This document shows, in pieces, positions 25,951 through 33,696 of a DNA stretch of 64,000 nt. The stretch comes from Sphingobacterium hotanense (lineage in GTDB: Bacteria; Bacteroidota; Bacteroidia; Sphingobacteriales; Sphingobacteriaceae), in the NCBI RefSeq assembly GCF_008274825.1, contig NZ_CP030848.1, positions 2,790,001-2,854,000 on the forward strand. The letters are read 5' to 3'. The first letter of the stretch is position 1; the number at the start of each line of letters is the position of its first letter. The position numbers and the translations under genes were made by a program. The notes below the pieces were generated by a model. It had not been told where the DNA came from. It saw only the letters and a list, made by a program, of their open reading frames with translations, and searched no databases.

Positions 25951-26397
25951 ATGGCAAAGATTCATGCTTATTTAAATTTTGATGGTACCTGCAAAGAAGC
26001 GTTTGATTTCTATTCGCAGGTATTCAGTTCTCCTGTTACAGGAACGTATTTTTATGACGATATGCCTTCGGAGCCAGGTTCGCCAGAACTTCCGGAAAGC
26101 GCAAAAGGAAAAGTAATGCATACTTCATTAGCTTTGAACGACACGACGATGTTGATGGGATCTGATGTAGTTGAAGGTTTTGGAATGAAACTTAACAATG
26201 GGAATGCGACTTATATTATGCTTGATGCAAAAGATGCTGAGGAAGCAAGAACCCTACATCAGGCGCTATCCAAAGACGCTAAAGTAATGGAGATGGAATT
26301 GGGTGAGACATTCTTTGCAGAGCAATTTTCTTCTTTCGAGGATAAATTCGGTATTTACTGGATGATCCATTTCGAAGGGAATAAGAAAATGGGCTAA
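25951..26397 (+). CDS. PhnB/YjdN-like VOC protein
   Basis: A 148-residue VOC-fold protein of the PhnB branch: IHAYLNFDGTCKEAFDFYSQ at the start, GKVMHTSLALNDTTMLMGSD in the middle and FEDKFGIYWMIHFEGNKK at the end. E. coli PhnB/YjdN is not required for phosphonate use, so its name does not give a function. It is followed by a terminator that separates it from the next VOC gene. Confidence 0.9.
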   Translation: MAKIHAYLNFDGTCKEAFDFYSQVFSSPVTGTYFYDDMPSEPGSPELPESAKGKVMHTSLALNDTTMLMGSDVVEGFGMKLNNGNATYIMLDAKDAEEARTLHQALSKDAKVMEMELGETFFAEQFSSFEDKFGIYWMIHFEGNKKMG

Positions 26398-26412
26398 TAC
26401 CTATTAAATCAT

Positions 26413-26450
26413 AAAAAGTGCGATATCGTTTAGATTGATATCGCATTTTT
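26413..26450 (+). terminator. Terminator after PhnB-like gene
   Basis: TGCGATATC (26419-26427) pairs with GATATCGCA (26437-26445) around a 9-base loop, with flanking A and T runs; five T follow the stem. Confidence 0.85.
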
Positions 26451-26471
26451 CAATCTTATTAAATCTACAAA

Positions 26472-26846
26472 ATGATGCAGCAGCCACAGTTTCAACCGGG
26501 GAAGAATATGGCGATGAAAGTGTCTTTAGCGAAGTATCATGAAACGGTACATTTTTACCGGGATATATTGCTTTTAGATGTGGAGGAGGTCGAACTTAAC
26601 CATCCTCAGGTTGCCAAAACCTGCAAGGTGAAAATTAACGATATGATCCTTTGGATCGATGGCATTGAGAATCTTTCGCAAACAGATCTTTGGTTTGAGA
26701 TGGAGACAGATTCAATTCAGGCAGCGATGGAATATCTTTCAGCCAATAATGTGGAGAAAGATGATAGTCTAGAACAATTACCCCCGAATGCACATTGGAT
26801 TAAAGACCCTGTAGGCAACATTATTTTGTTGAGACAAAAAGCCTGA
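26472..26846 (+). CDS. VOC family (glyoxalase-like) protein
   Basis: A 124-residue VOC protein. It has AMKVSLAKYHETVHFYRDIL, KVKINDMILWIDGIENLSQT and closing WIKDPVGNIILLRQKA. It is shorter than glyoxalase I and lacks an obvious complete metal site. It follows a terminator and is 115 bases before a two-domain PhnB-like gene. Ligand unknown. Confidence 0.83.
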   Translation: MMQQPQFQPGKNMAMKVSLAKYHETVHFYRDILLLDVEEVELNHPQVAKTCKVKINDMILWIDGIENLSQTDLWFEMETDSIQAAMEYLSANNVEKDDSLEQLPPNAHWIKDPVGNIILLRQKA

Positions 26847-26961
26847 GAGCGATTACTTCCTCCCTACCTATTGGAAAAATAGCAATAAAACAATAAACCT
26901 CGTGGTTCTCCAAGAAATCATACTACTTAATCAATTTTATAGAAAAATTAAAAGTGCGATC

Positions 26962-27792
26962 ATGAAAAATCAGCTAATACCTTCACTTTGGTTTGACAAT
27001 AACGCGTTGGAAGCTTTTGAATATTACGCAGAAGTTTTCCCAAATAGTACTGTTTACAAGAATAGCCCCATTGTTGTTGAAGGCGCCATTATGGGAATCG
27101 ACTTCATCGGAATTAACGGTGGACCCCATTTTAAACCCAACAATGCAATTTCCTTTATGCATGTTCTACAGGATCGTGAGACTATTGATCGGATTTGGGG
27201 ACGTCTTAGCGAAGGGGGCACTGTATTGATGGCGCTTGATTCTTATCCATGGAGTGAGTATTACGGCTGGATAACCGATAAATACGGCATTGGCTGGCAG
27301 TTATATCTGGGTAAATTGGAAGATGTGAATGGGCAGGCGGTAATTCCAACTTTGATGTTCTGTGGAGAGCAGCAAGGAAAATGTGCTGAGGCGTTAGCAT
27401 TTTATAAAAATGTCTTCAAAAACTTCGAACAACAGGGTGCTCGCCCCTATCCGGATGGCGAGGTAAAAGGGCAGATTATGCACGCTCAATTTATTGCCAA
27501 CGGGTTGACGCTTGCTGCGATGGATAGTGGATACCCGCAAGATTTCACGTTCAATGAGGCTGTTTCAATCACTATTACCTGCAAGGATCAGGAAGAGATC
27601 GATTACTACTGGAACGCCTTTACGAAGGACGGGAAAGAAAGCCAATGCGGTTGGTGTAAAGATCCTTTTGGAGTATCATGGCAGATCGTACCGGAAAACA
27701 TCAGCAAACTTTTGGAAGCTAACCCGAGTGCAGGTGCGGCATTGATGAAGATGAAGAAGATTGTAATCGATGAGTTAGTGAATGCTAATTAA
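26962..27792 (+). CDS. Two-domain PhnB-like VOC protein
   Basis: A 276-residue protein with two complete PhnB-type VOC modules: residues 1 to about 130 (LIPSLWFDNNALEAFEYYAE, ALDSYPWSEYYGWITDKYGI) and from about 133 (PTLMFCGEQQGKCAEALAFY, CGWCKDPFGVSWQIVPENIS). The internal duplication gives a single-chain version of the usual dimer. ATG 26962 is preferred to GTG 26902, since the domain begins at once. The family was once called 3-demethylubiquinone methyltransferase-like, which is not functional evidence. It ends at a strong terminator. Confidence 0.9.
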   Translation: MKNQLIPSLWFDNNALEAFEYYAEVFPNSTVYKNSPIVVEGAIMGIDFIGINGGPHFKPNNAISFMHVLQDRETIDRIWGRLSEGGTVLMALDSYPWSEYYGWITDKYGIGWQLYLGKLEDVNGQAVIPTLMFCGEQQGKCAEALAFYKNVFKNFEQQGARPYPDGEVKGQIMHAQFIANGLTLAAMDSGYPQDFTFNEAVSITITCKDQEEIDYYWNAFTKDGKESQCGWCKDPFGVSWQIVPENISKLLEANPSAGAALMKMKKIVIDELVNAN

Positions 27793-27810
27793 AGATATCA
27801 ATGTTAAAAT

Positions 27811-27844
27811 AAAGCCCATCAAGCGGTATTGCTTGATGGGCTTT
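27811..27844. terminator. 14-bp bidirectional terminator
   Basis: AAAGCCCATCAAGC pairs perfectly with GCTTGATGGGCTTT around GGTATT. It serves the plus-strand VOC gene and would serve the minus-strand gene remnant on its right. Confidence 0.9.
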
Positions 27845-27875
27845 CTAATTTTATAAGTAATTATAATTATTTGGA

Positions 27876-28110
27876 CTAATATGGAAGATAACCACATTTA
27901 AGATCGACAACTTTATAGGTTGCTTCCTTTTCGATATTTAGAGGCTGTGAACCACTAATTCCGTAGGTATAAACCGAACCTTTGAATTCGCTGCTTGAGT
28001 TAGGATTGAAAGTAGCAATGACGATATGAACCAAAATCTGAACCCGTCATATACTTTAAGCCAACAGCATTAGTGTTTCTGGGATTCGCTTTCTTCCTAA
28101 ATAAGAAAAC
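27876..28110 (-). pseudogene. C-terminal remnant of an unidentified gene, frameshifted
   Basis: On the minus strand one frame reads RKKANPRNTNAVGLKYMTGS-DFGSYRH up to about 28020; the next frame then continues IATFNPNSSSEFKGSVYTYG, ISGSQPLNIEKEATYKVVDL and KCGYLPY to a TAG at 27876. Both pieces look like real protein and join if one frameshift near 28011-28025 is allowed. No start codon or N-terminus is left. The parent family is not recognised. Confidence 0.5.
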
Positions 28111-28200
28111 AACTATCGAGCATTTTCTCTCAAATCAGTAGCAAAGAACAATTTCTCCAATTTTTGCTATATTTATACAATAACAGCACTAATTGAAACT

Positions 28201-29208
28201 ATGAAAAGACACTTGCTATCCAGCTTAGCCATCGCACTATTGGTTTCATCATGCAATAATTCAGGTCAGGAAAACACGAATGATCGCGATACGACCATCG
28301 TTATTCAGGACACCATCATTGATACTACTGCGAATACCCAAAGCTTAGATATAACTAACATACAAATATCAACTGCCGATATTGGGGATTTTCCGTTCTT
28401 TACTGCTCCTGAAGGGAGTGAGTATATCAACAACCCGAAAGCAAAAGCCTTCGATGCCCTGCTGATCGCTATGCCTGACGGCACTTTACAATCCAAGGAA
28501 GGGAAAGTGTACCGTTCATTCATACATCCACTAAAGAACTCCACAGTGGAAATCACAAACCATTACCTCAACAAAAGCTATGAGGACGCGATATTAAAAG
28601 CCGGAGGAGTGAAACTATTTGAGGGAAAGCTTTCTGCAGATCAAATAAAGCATTACGACGAAAAAGCCAAATACAAGGGTGAAGACGGATCAATGGATGT
28701 CTATAACAACCCCATTAAATCGTACATCATTCGTCGTGCAGAAGGAGATATTTACATTCAATTAGAGGACAAATCAGCAGACGCTACGACTATCCAGATC
28801 TTACAGGAAAAGCCATTGGTACAAACCATTCAAAAGATCAGTTCCGAATCAATTGCTAAGGATATCGCTGCTAAAGGTAAATCGATCTTGTATATTAATT
28901 TCGACACAGATAAGGCAAGCTTAAAAGCCGACGGCATTGAAGTTGTTGACGAAATAGCGAAAGTGCTCAAATCAGAAGCAGATCTGAAATTAACGATTGA
29001 GGGGCACACCGATAATACAGGTGATGCGGCGCACAACAAAAAGCTTTCTGAAGATAGAGCTAAGTCTGTCGTGTCGGCGTTAGAGAAAGCCGGAATCGAT
29101 AAAACTCGGTTGAAAGCGGTTGGATATGGTGCTGAACGTCCGTTGGTAGCAAACGACTCGGACGAGAACAAAGCAAAAAACAGACGTGTCGAGCTTGTCA
29201 AACAATAA
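28201..29208 (+). CDS. OmpA-family lipoprotein
   Basis: A 335-residue lipoprotein with lipobox LLVSSCNN (Cys17) and an acidic Thr-rich linker. The C-terminal 110 residues are an OmpA peptidoglycan-binding domain: LYINFDTDKASLKADGIEVV, LKLTIEGHTDNTGDAAHNKK, LSEDRAKSVVSALEKAGID and the end ENKAKNRRVELVKQ. The middle (residues 60-200) is unassigned, with a segment DIYIQLEDKSADATTIQILQ that recalls DUF4892-like proteins. It would anchor in the outer membrane and bind the cell wall. It is 12 bases before a DUF1697 gene. Confidence 0.92.
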   Translation: MKRHLLSSLAIALLVSSCNNSGQENTNDRDTTIVIQDTIIDTTANTQSLDITNIQISTADIGDFPFFTAPEGSEYINNPKAKAFDALLIAMPDGTLQSKEGKVYRSFIHPLKNSTVEITNHYLNKSYEDAILKAGGVKLFEGKLSADQIKHYDEKAKYKGEDGSMDVYNNPIKSYIIRRAEGDIYIQLEDKSADATTIQILQEKPLVQTIQKISSESIAKDIAAKGKSILYINFDTDKASLKADGIEVVDEIAKVLKSEADLKLTIEGHTDNTGDAAHNKKLSEDRAKSVVSALEKAGIDKTRLKAVGYGAERPLVANDSDENKAKNRRVELVKQ

Positions 29209-29220
29209 AACGTACGTAAC

Positions 29221-29763
29221 ATGAACACATTCGTCATCTTTCTTCGTGCGGTCAACGTGTCGGGGAAAAACTTGATCAAAATGGCCGAATTGAAGGATGT
29301 CTTGGCGAATGCTTCGTTTACAAACGTACAAACCTATATACAGAGTGGTAACATCATTCTGAACAGTTCTTTAAGCGCTGCAGCGACGGAAAAAGAAGTT
29401 GCTAGCTTAATCAAAAAGCAGTTCAACCATGATGTTACTACCTTTGTCTTAACCGAAGAACAGCTAAAAAATGCGCTAAAAAGTAGCCCCTTCGCAACTG
29501 ACCTTCCCGGAAATCAAGTATTTATAACATTTCTCTCAGATCCTATCGAAAAATCACTTCGCGACGAAATCAATGTGCTAAAATACCTTCCCGAAGAATT
29601 TCATTGCGATGATCAAGTTGTATATTTCTATCTGCCAGATGGTGCAGCGAATGCGAAACTGAGCAATAACTTTTTTGAAAAGAAGCTAAAAATAAATGCG
29701 ACCGGACGCAATGTAAATACCGTAAAGAAGATGCTAGACCTTCTGGCCGCCTCCAAAAACTAA
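29221..29763 (+). CDS. DUF1697 domain protein
   Basis: A 180-residue protein of the DUF1697 family, with the diagnostic opening FVIFLRAVNVSGKNLIKMAE, then LANASFTNVQTYIQSGNIIL and a central LLTEEQLK-like helix, ending ATGRNVNTVKKMLDLLAA. The family is widespread next to DUF1801 and SRPBCC genes; no activity is proven. It is 12 bases after the OmpA lipoprotein gene and 17 before an SRPBCC gene, so the three are probably one transcript. Confidence 0.92.
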   Translation: MNTFVIFLRAVNVSGKNLIKMAELKDVLANASFTNVQTYIQSGNIILNSSLSAAATEKEVASLIKKQFNHDVTTFVLTEEQLKNALKSSPFATDLPGNQVFITFLSDPIEKSLRDEINVLKYLPEEFHCDDQVVYFYLPDGAANAKLSNNFFEKKLKINATGRNVNTVKKMLDLLAASKN

Positions 29764-29780
29764 AACCAAAACAATTAATT

Positions 29781-30302
29781 ATGAAATTTTTAAAGTATTT
29801 CCTATTTATCATCCTAGGAATTGTAGCGCTGGTCCTACTACTCGGCCTTATCCTACCGAAAGATTTTCACGCTGGAAGTGAAATCGTCATCAACAAACCG
29901 CGCCAAGAAGTGTTTGATTATGTAAAGTACATTAAGAATCAGCACAAATTTGACGCTTGGTCCCGAAAAGATCCGAATATCACACAAGCTTATGAAGGCA
30001 ATGACGGAACCGTCGGGTTTATCTACACATGGGAAAGCAAAAAGGTTGGTGATGGAAAACAAGTCATAACCCATATCGAGGACGGGAAAAAGGTAGCCAT
30101 GGATTTGTTCTTTAACGGCTCAGATGATGCCAACAAATCGTATATGCTTGTCGAGGAAGCAGGACAGGATCAAAGCAAAATTTCCTGGGTTATTGATGGA
30201 TCAATGCCTTATCCTTGGAACGTCATGACCTTATTCTTTGATATGAATGATGACTTTAAAACTGGATTGACCAATTTGAAAGAAATTTTAGAAAAACAAT
30301 AG
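29781..30302 (+). CDS. Membrane-anchored SRPBCC family protein
   Basis: A 173-residue protein with an N-terminal transmembrane helix (residues 5-26, FLFIILGIVALVLLLGLIL) and a START-like domain after it (SEIVINKPRQEVFDYVKYIK, QHKFDAWSRKDPN, ISWVIDGSMPYPWNVMTLFF). Unlike the cytoplasmic SRPBCC proteins upstream, the domain would face the periplasm. It lies between the DUF1697 and SnoaL-like genes with gaps of 17 and 4 bases. Ligand unknown; polyketide-cyclase names for this group are only by fold. Confidence 0.88.
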   Translation: MKFLKYFLFIILGIVALVLLLGLILPKDFHAGSEIVINKPRQEVFDYVKYIKNQHKFDAWSRKDPNITQAYEGNDGTVGFIYTWESKKVGDGKQVITHIEDGKKVAMDLFFNGSDDANKSYMLVEEAGQDQSKISWVIDGSMPYPWNVMTLFFDMNDDFKTGLTNLKEILEKQ

Positions 30303-30306
30303 ACTC

Positions 30307-30681
30307 ATGAAAATTACAGTTCCTAAAGATTGCGATAATGCGCCTAAGCGACGTATTATAAGAGATTTCAACTTGGCATTTGCACATGCCGATTTAGAAG
30401 CAATAGCTGAATATGTTCACCAAGATGCCGTTTGGAATATGGTTGGCGACAAAGAAATTGTTGGCAGGGATGCAATCATCGCATATTTAGGAACTCTTAA
30501 TTATCAAAAGGCCACCGCAATCGAATTGCAAGTAATCATAACCCACGGGAAATTTGCATCTGCGATGGGAACCCTTAGCTATGGAAAGGAAACAATCGCT
30601 TTCAACGACACCTATGAATTCACATCCGCTGGAAGCAGCATCCTTAAAAAGTTCACTAGTTTCGCTATACCATTAAAATAA
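30307..30681 (+). CDS. SnoaL-like (NTF2 superfamily) protein
   Basis: A 124-residue protein with the cone-shaped NTF2-like fold: IIRDFNLAFAHADLEAIAEY then VHQDAVWNMVGDKEIVGRDA, and a closing beta pair YEFTSAGSSILKKFTSFAIP. Such domains serve as isomerases, cyclases or ligand binders; catalytic residues cannot be assigned here. It is 4 bases after the membrane-anchored SRPBCC gene and probably the last gene of that run. Confidence 0.85.
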   Translation: MKITVPKDCDNAPKRRIIRDFNLAFAHADLEAIAEYVHQDAVWNMVGDKEIVGRDAIIAYLGTLNYQKATAIELQVIITHGKFASAMGTLSYGKETIAFNDTYEFTSAGSSILKKFTSFAIPLK

Positions 30682-30813
30682 CTTTAATCTTTCCAAAAGA
30701 CAACAAGATAAATGAAAGTTTTTGATGGCCTTTGAAGACAAACACAATAAGAAAAACATAAAAAGAAAACAATCTATAGCAAATCGCTATTTTAGCTTAT
30801 AAATTCTATCTAT

Positions 30814-31348
30814 ATGAGGTTACTGATCTTACTTCCGGCGTCACTCCTATTCATTGCCTGCCAATCGAATAGCAAAATGAATTCTGATAAACAAACAGAT
30901 AGCATTGCACATGCAGGATACTGCTTCAACTTCTTGGAAAAATGAGGGTTGCGCCTGGCTAAAAACCAACGTAGAAAAGAATTTCACGAACGACGGCAGG
31001 GAAAATATGGAAGCTATTACCACGCCTGAATATTACGAATATAAGAGCAACGCGACCAATGTCGATCTAATCGTTGATGGAAGTTTGACAGCAGCCGAAT
31101 TCGAAAAGAAATGGGGCAGTAAGTTCGACACAAAATATGCTGGCATTGGCGCAGGATTTCTGATATCAGGACAAGATTGGGGAAGTATTACCCTTTCGAC
31201 ATGCGACTATATGAAGGGAAATGAACAGGAAGCAACGTACAAAGTGCTGATCTCCGACTGCCAATATAATACCGACTATCATCGCGAAATCACCTTAGTG
31301 AAGGATCAGGAAAACTTTAAGATTGCCAACGTTAAGGAGTTCGATTAA
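30814..31348 (+). pseudogene. Lipoprotein gene with apparent frameshift
   Basis: From ATG 30814 one frame encodes a lipoprotein signal, MRLLILLPASLLFIACQSNS with Cys16, and ends at a TGA near 30943. The next frame carries the main body of about 145 residues to 31348, with EGCAWLKTNVEKNFTNDGRE, GAGFLISGQDWGSITLSTCD and ISDCQYNTDYHREITLVKDQ. The two join smoothly (SDKQTDSIAH then MQDTASTSW) if one base is lost near 30905-30912. Paired cysteines in the body suit an exported protein. It is either a true pseudogene, a sequencing error, or a cytoplasmic protein starting at ATG 30911. The family is not recognised. Confidence 0.6.
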
Positions 31349-31351
31349 GGC

Positions 31352-32488
31352 TTAATGCTTATCAGCGTAAGCATCACTGAGCCAACGGAATACCTCCTTA
31401 CCATTCATTCCTTTTAATTGAATATCCAGAACTTTCAAAACCTGATCAAAAAAGGAACTGACCTGCATATCATCTCGATTCGTAAACAGGCTTATCGATT
31501 TTCCTTCCTCCGGTATCAATAACACGATATTGTGAAAGCCGGTGCTTTCTCCAGAATGTAATAAGCAGGTTCGACCTGCATTATTGTCTATGACAAACCA
31601 TCCCAAACTGTAATCGACGTCCTTAGAAACGTTTGATGCAGTCTCTTGTCGCAATAAATCCTTTCCATAATCCGTGTTCGACATCGCCAACTGCATCACA
31701 TGGGTAGCCCATATTTGATAATCTACGGCCGAACAATACACACCGCCATCCCCTTTTGTCGCACTTGTGATACTCTGATCTGCGAAGACAAAGTTCTTGT
31801 CGCGCAGCGTATAGCCGAATGCTCGATTTGCAATTCTGGCTTCTTGCTCAAATATCTGTGTATGCACCATCCCTAATGGATCGAAGATATGCGTTTTCAT
31901 ATAGTCAGTATAGACCTGTCCGCTCACGCGCTCCACAATCAAACTCAATAAGCAATAAGCGGTATTACTATACTTAAAACGTCTATTGTCTTCGGTAAAT
32001 GCATCTGTATACGGACTAATCAATTGCAGTACATCAGCATCCGACAACTGTTCTTTTTGCTGCTCTGGGATAATATTCTCGTAATCCTTGATTCCTGATG
32101 TATGGTTCAAAAGCTCAGAAATCTTAATTGTCGCTGCCGCACCTTTGAGACTTGGAAGAAATTTACCAATCGGGTCTGTAAGTTTCATCTTCCCTTCCTT
32201 AAATAGCTGATAAATGGCGTATGCCGTAAACTGCTTACTCACCGAAGCCATCCGAAAATTGCTCGTTAAACTTAACGAACTGCTGTCCTCTAACTTGGCA
32301 ACACCCTGCGCATTGGCGTAAATCGCTCCTTTACCTACATCACTGATTAACAAAACAATACCCGGATCATCTGAATTAGGATAGTAGCTCGCAATGAGCG
32401 AATCTAATTTAGCAGTTTGATCTTGCGCATGCGCGAAGAATACAAAACTGAAAATACAGACTATAAGTGAGTTCCTGAGTTTAAGCAT
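31352..32488 (-). CDS. Serine hydrolase, beta-lactamase class C fold, secreted
   Basis: A 378-residue protein from ATG 32488 (a TTG two codons earlier is in frame). Signal peptide to about residue 22 (FFAHAQDQ). The class C/penicillin-binding motif S-x-x-K is in FRMASVSKQFTAYA, and Y-x-N is met by KYSNTAYCLLSLIVERVSGQ. The third motif region is LLHSGESTGFHNIV, which is H-S-G rather than K-T-G, as common in esterase and D-peptidase members. It is more likely a peptidase or esterase than an antibiotic-destroying enzyme. It converges with the lipoprotein gene over 3 bases. Confidence 0.9.
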   Translation of the reverse strand: MLKLRNSLIVCIFSFVFFAHAQDQTAKLDSLIASYYPNSDDPGIVLLISDVGKGAIYANAQGVAKLEDSSSLSLTSNFRMASVSKQFTAYAIYQLFKEGKMKLTDPIGKFLPSLKGAAATIKISELLNHTSGIKDYENIIPEQQKEQLSDADVLQLISPYTDAFTEDNRRFKYSNTAYCLLSLIVERVSGQVYTDYMKTHIFDPLGMVHTQIFEQEARIANRAFGYTLRDKNFVFADQSITSATKGDGGVYCSAVDYQIWATHVMQLAMSNTDYGKDLLRQETASNVSKDVDYSLGWFVIDNNAGRTCLLHSGESTGFHNIVLLIPEEGKSISLFTNRDDMQVSSFFDQVLKVLDIQLKGMNGKEVFRWLSDAYADKH

Positions 32489-32566
32489 AAACAATGCTAA
32501 GTAAATTATCTGAAAATAAAAAGATGTAGACTAAAAGCAGAATTAATCCTTCCATATTTTAATCAA

Positions 32567-32652
32567 AGCCTTTTCATAGCCCAATCATAGCCCTTGCGGA
32601 ACGGATTTGATTGGGCTATGTATTGGGTTTACATTGGGTTTAAAAGGGTTTT
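32567..32652. repeat. B-family palindrome, copy 2
   Basis: CATAGCCCAATCA (32575-32587) is the exact reverse complement of TGATTGGGCTATG (32608-32620). The right side continues TATTGGGTTTACATTGGG and AAAAGGG, as in the reverse of copy 3. Confidence 0.85.
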
Positions 32653-32706
32653 GACTAGTAGCTAGTATAAGAATTAGATTTGAGACATTAGATTTTAGAT
32701 ATAAGA
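32653..32706 (+). repeat. T-family repeat, copy 4
   Basis: ACTAGTAGCTAGTATAAG then TTAGATTTGAGACATTAGAT, TTTAGATATAAG: a worn TAGTAGT start and several TTAGAT words, in the same order as copy 1. Confidence 0.7.
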
Positions 32707-32710
32707 GTGT

Positions 32711-32731
32711 GGCGCCGATTAGGCGCCTTTA
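32711..32731 (+). terminator. Orphan terminator-like hairpin
   Basis: GGCGCC (32711-32716) and GGCGCC (32722-32727) pair around GATTA and are followed by TTTATTTTT. No plus-strand gene lies within a kilobase upstream, so any transcript it ends is unannotated. Confidence 0.5.
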
Positions 32732-32810
32732 TTTTTGATGTTTGATCCGTTGGTTTAGGAAAGGAATTTTGTTTTGAAATATATACGAGGTAACCATGAC
32801 GAACCGCGTA

Positions 32811-32832
32811 GAGACGTTTCACTAAACGTCTC
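32811..32832. repeat. Small palindrome GAGACGTTT-AAACGTCTC
   Basis: Perfect 9-bp inverted repeat with loop CACT, preceded by CCGCGTA. It resembles the GTAGAGACG-type dispersed palindromes I know from cyanobacteria and some Bacteroidota; only one copy is in view. Confidence 0.6.
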
Positions 32833-32874
32833 CTTAAACGTACGATGTCAACCTCTTCATTCATCGCCATAGCT

Positions 32875-32982
32875 GATCCTGACAATCCTTAAATCCTTCC
32901 TTTCCTGGTTCAAAGACAAAGGATCCTTCCTTTCCTGGTTCAAAGACAAAGGATCCTAAGCCCCCTTCCATTCTTGGCTCAA
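32875..32982 (-). repeat. A-family arm with 30-bp tandem duplication
   Basis: A reverse arm GATCCTGACAATCCTTAAAT at 32875 runs into ATCCTTCCTTTCCTGGTTCA. From 32893 a 30-base unit occurs twice without mismatch (32893-32922 and 32923-32952), followed by a worn third copy ending at about 32982. Confidence 0.85.
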
Positions 32983-32984
32983 AA

Positions 32985-33012
32985 AAAAAAGAGCTGTCTT
33001 TTCAGACAGCTC
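32985..33012 (-). terminator. Terminator of DUF1232 gene
   Basis: On the minus strand GAGCTGTCT and AGACAGCTC form a 9-bp stem with a 4-base loop, followed by ten T. It lies 24 bases past the stop. Confidence 0.92.
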
Positions 33013-33035
33013 CCTTACTTCATTTCCCACATCGC

Positions 33036-33434
33036 CTATTCTGTAACCGGTAAATCGACCGGTTTCATCCGTTTAAACTTTTTGTAGCGCAGTATTTCAT
33101 CCGCTAACTTTGAAATCGCAAAACCTACAATCGATGCATCATCCAACCACCCTAATACCGGAATCAAATCTGGTACGGCATCCAGAGGAGATACAACATA
33201 GATAATCGTCGCCACGATGACCGACATATTCCACTTATTCATTTTATATCGACCGGCAAAGGTATCTTTGATCATCGATAGTAAAAGACCAAAATCACTG
33301 CTCTTCTCCCCTAGGTTCTGAGCTTTATCCTCGGCCAAATCGATCTCTTCTTTAGTCAGTTTACGATTTTTAAAGGTATTGAATAACAGAAGTGCTCTGT
33401 TAAAATAGTTTTTCTTCATTTGTTCTTTCGTCAT
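33036..33434 (-). CDS. YkvA/DUF1232 membrane protein
   Basis: A 132-residue protein. The N-terminal half is charged and helical (QMKKNYFNRALLLFNTFKNR). The DUF1232 domain occupies about residues 70-115 with the hallmark IYVVSPLDAVPDLIPVLGWL and DDASIVGFAISKLADEI, two short hydrophobic segments. Members are small inner-membrane proteins of unknown role. It is a single-gene unit with a strong terminator. Confidence 0.9.
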   Translation of the reverse strand: MTKEQMKKNYFNRALLLFNTFKNRKLTKEEIDLAEDKAQNLGEKSSDFGLLLSMIKDTFAGRYKMNKWNMSVIVATIIYVVSPLDAVPDLIPVLGWLDDASIVGFAISKLADEILRYKKFKRMKPVDLPVTE

Positions 33435-33635
33435 TTTATCAATAAGACAGTGTTTCTAATAAACGGTTTAATAGGGATAAAAATTATTAAGAGGATTGAA
33501 ATAGCGTTATTTAACAGTTTTTTAAAAATAATTTAACGTCTACACAATATCGGAAAAACTACGGCGTTATAATAGTACAAATAAGGTTATTTTTAAGATA
33601 GCAGAGATGCTAACAAAAAAAAGAAATAACTTTAT

Positions 33636-33666
33636 AAAAAGGGGTTGTACGAAAGTATAACCCCTT
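33636..33666 (-). terminator. Terminator of symporter gene
   Basis: AAGGGGTTGTAC (33639-33650) and GTATAACCCCTT (33655-33666) form a stem with GAAA loop and one mismatch; the minus strand continues TTTTTATAAAG. It is 30 bases past the stop. Confidence 0.8.
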
Positions 33667-33696
33667 GATTTTCTTTACGCTTCAGTGAATAGGCGG

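Noticed and set aside
31352..32488. Antibiotic-resistance beta-lactamase
   Set aside because: Third motif is H-S-G rather than K-T-G, and the general build fits peptidase/esterase relatives.
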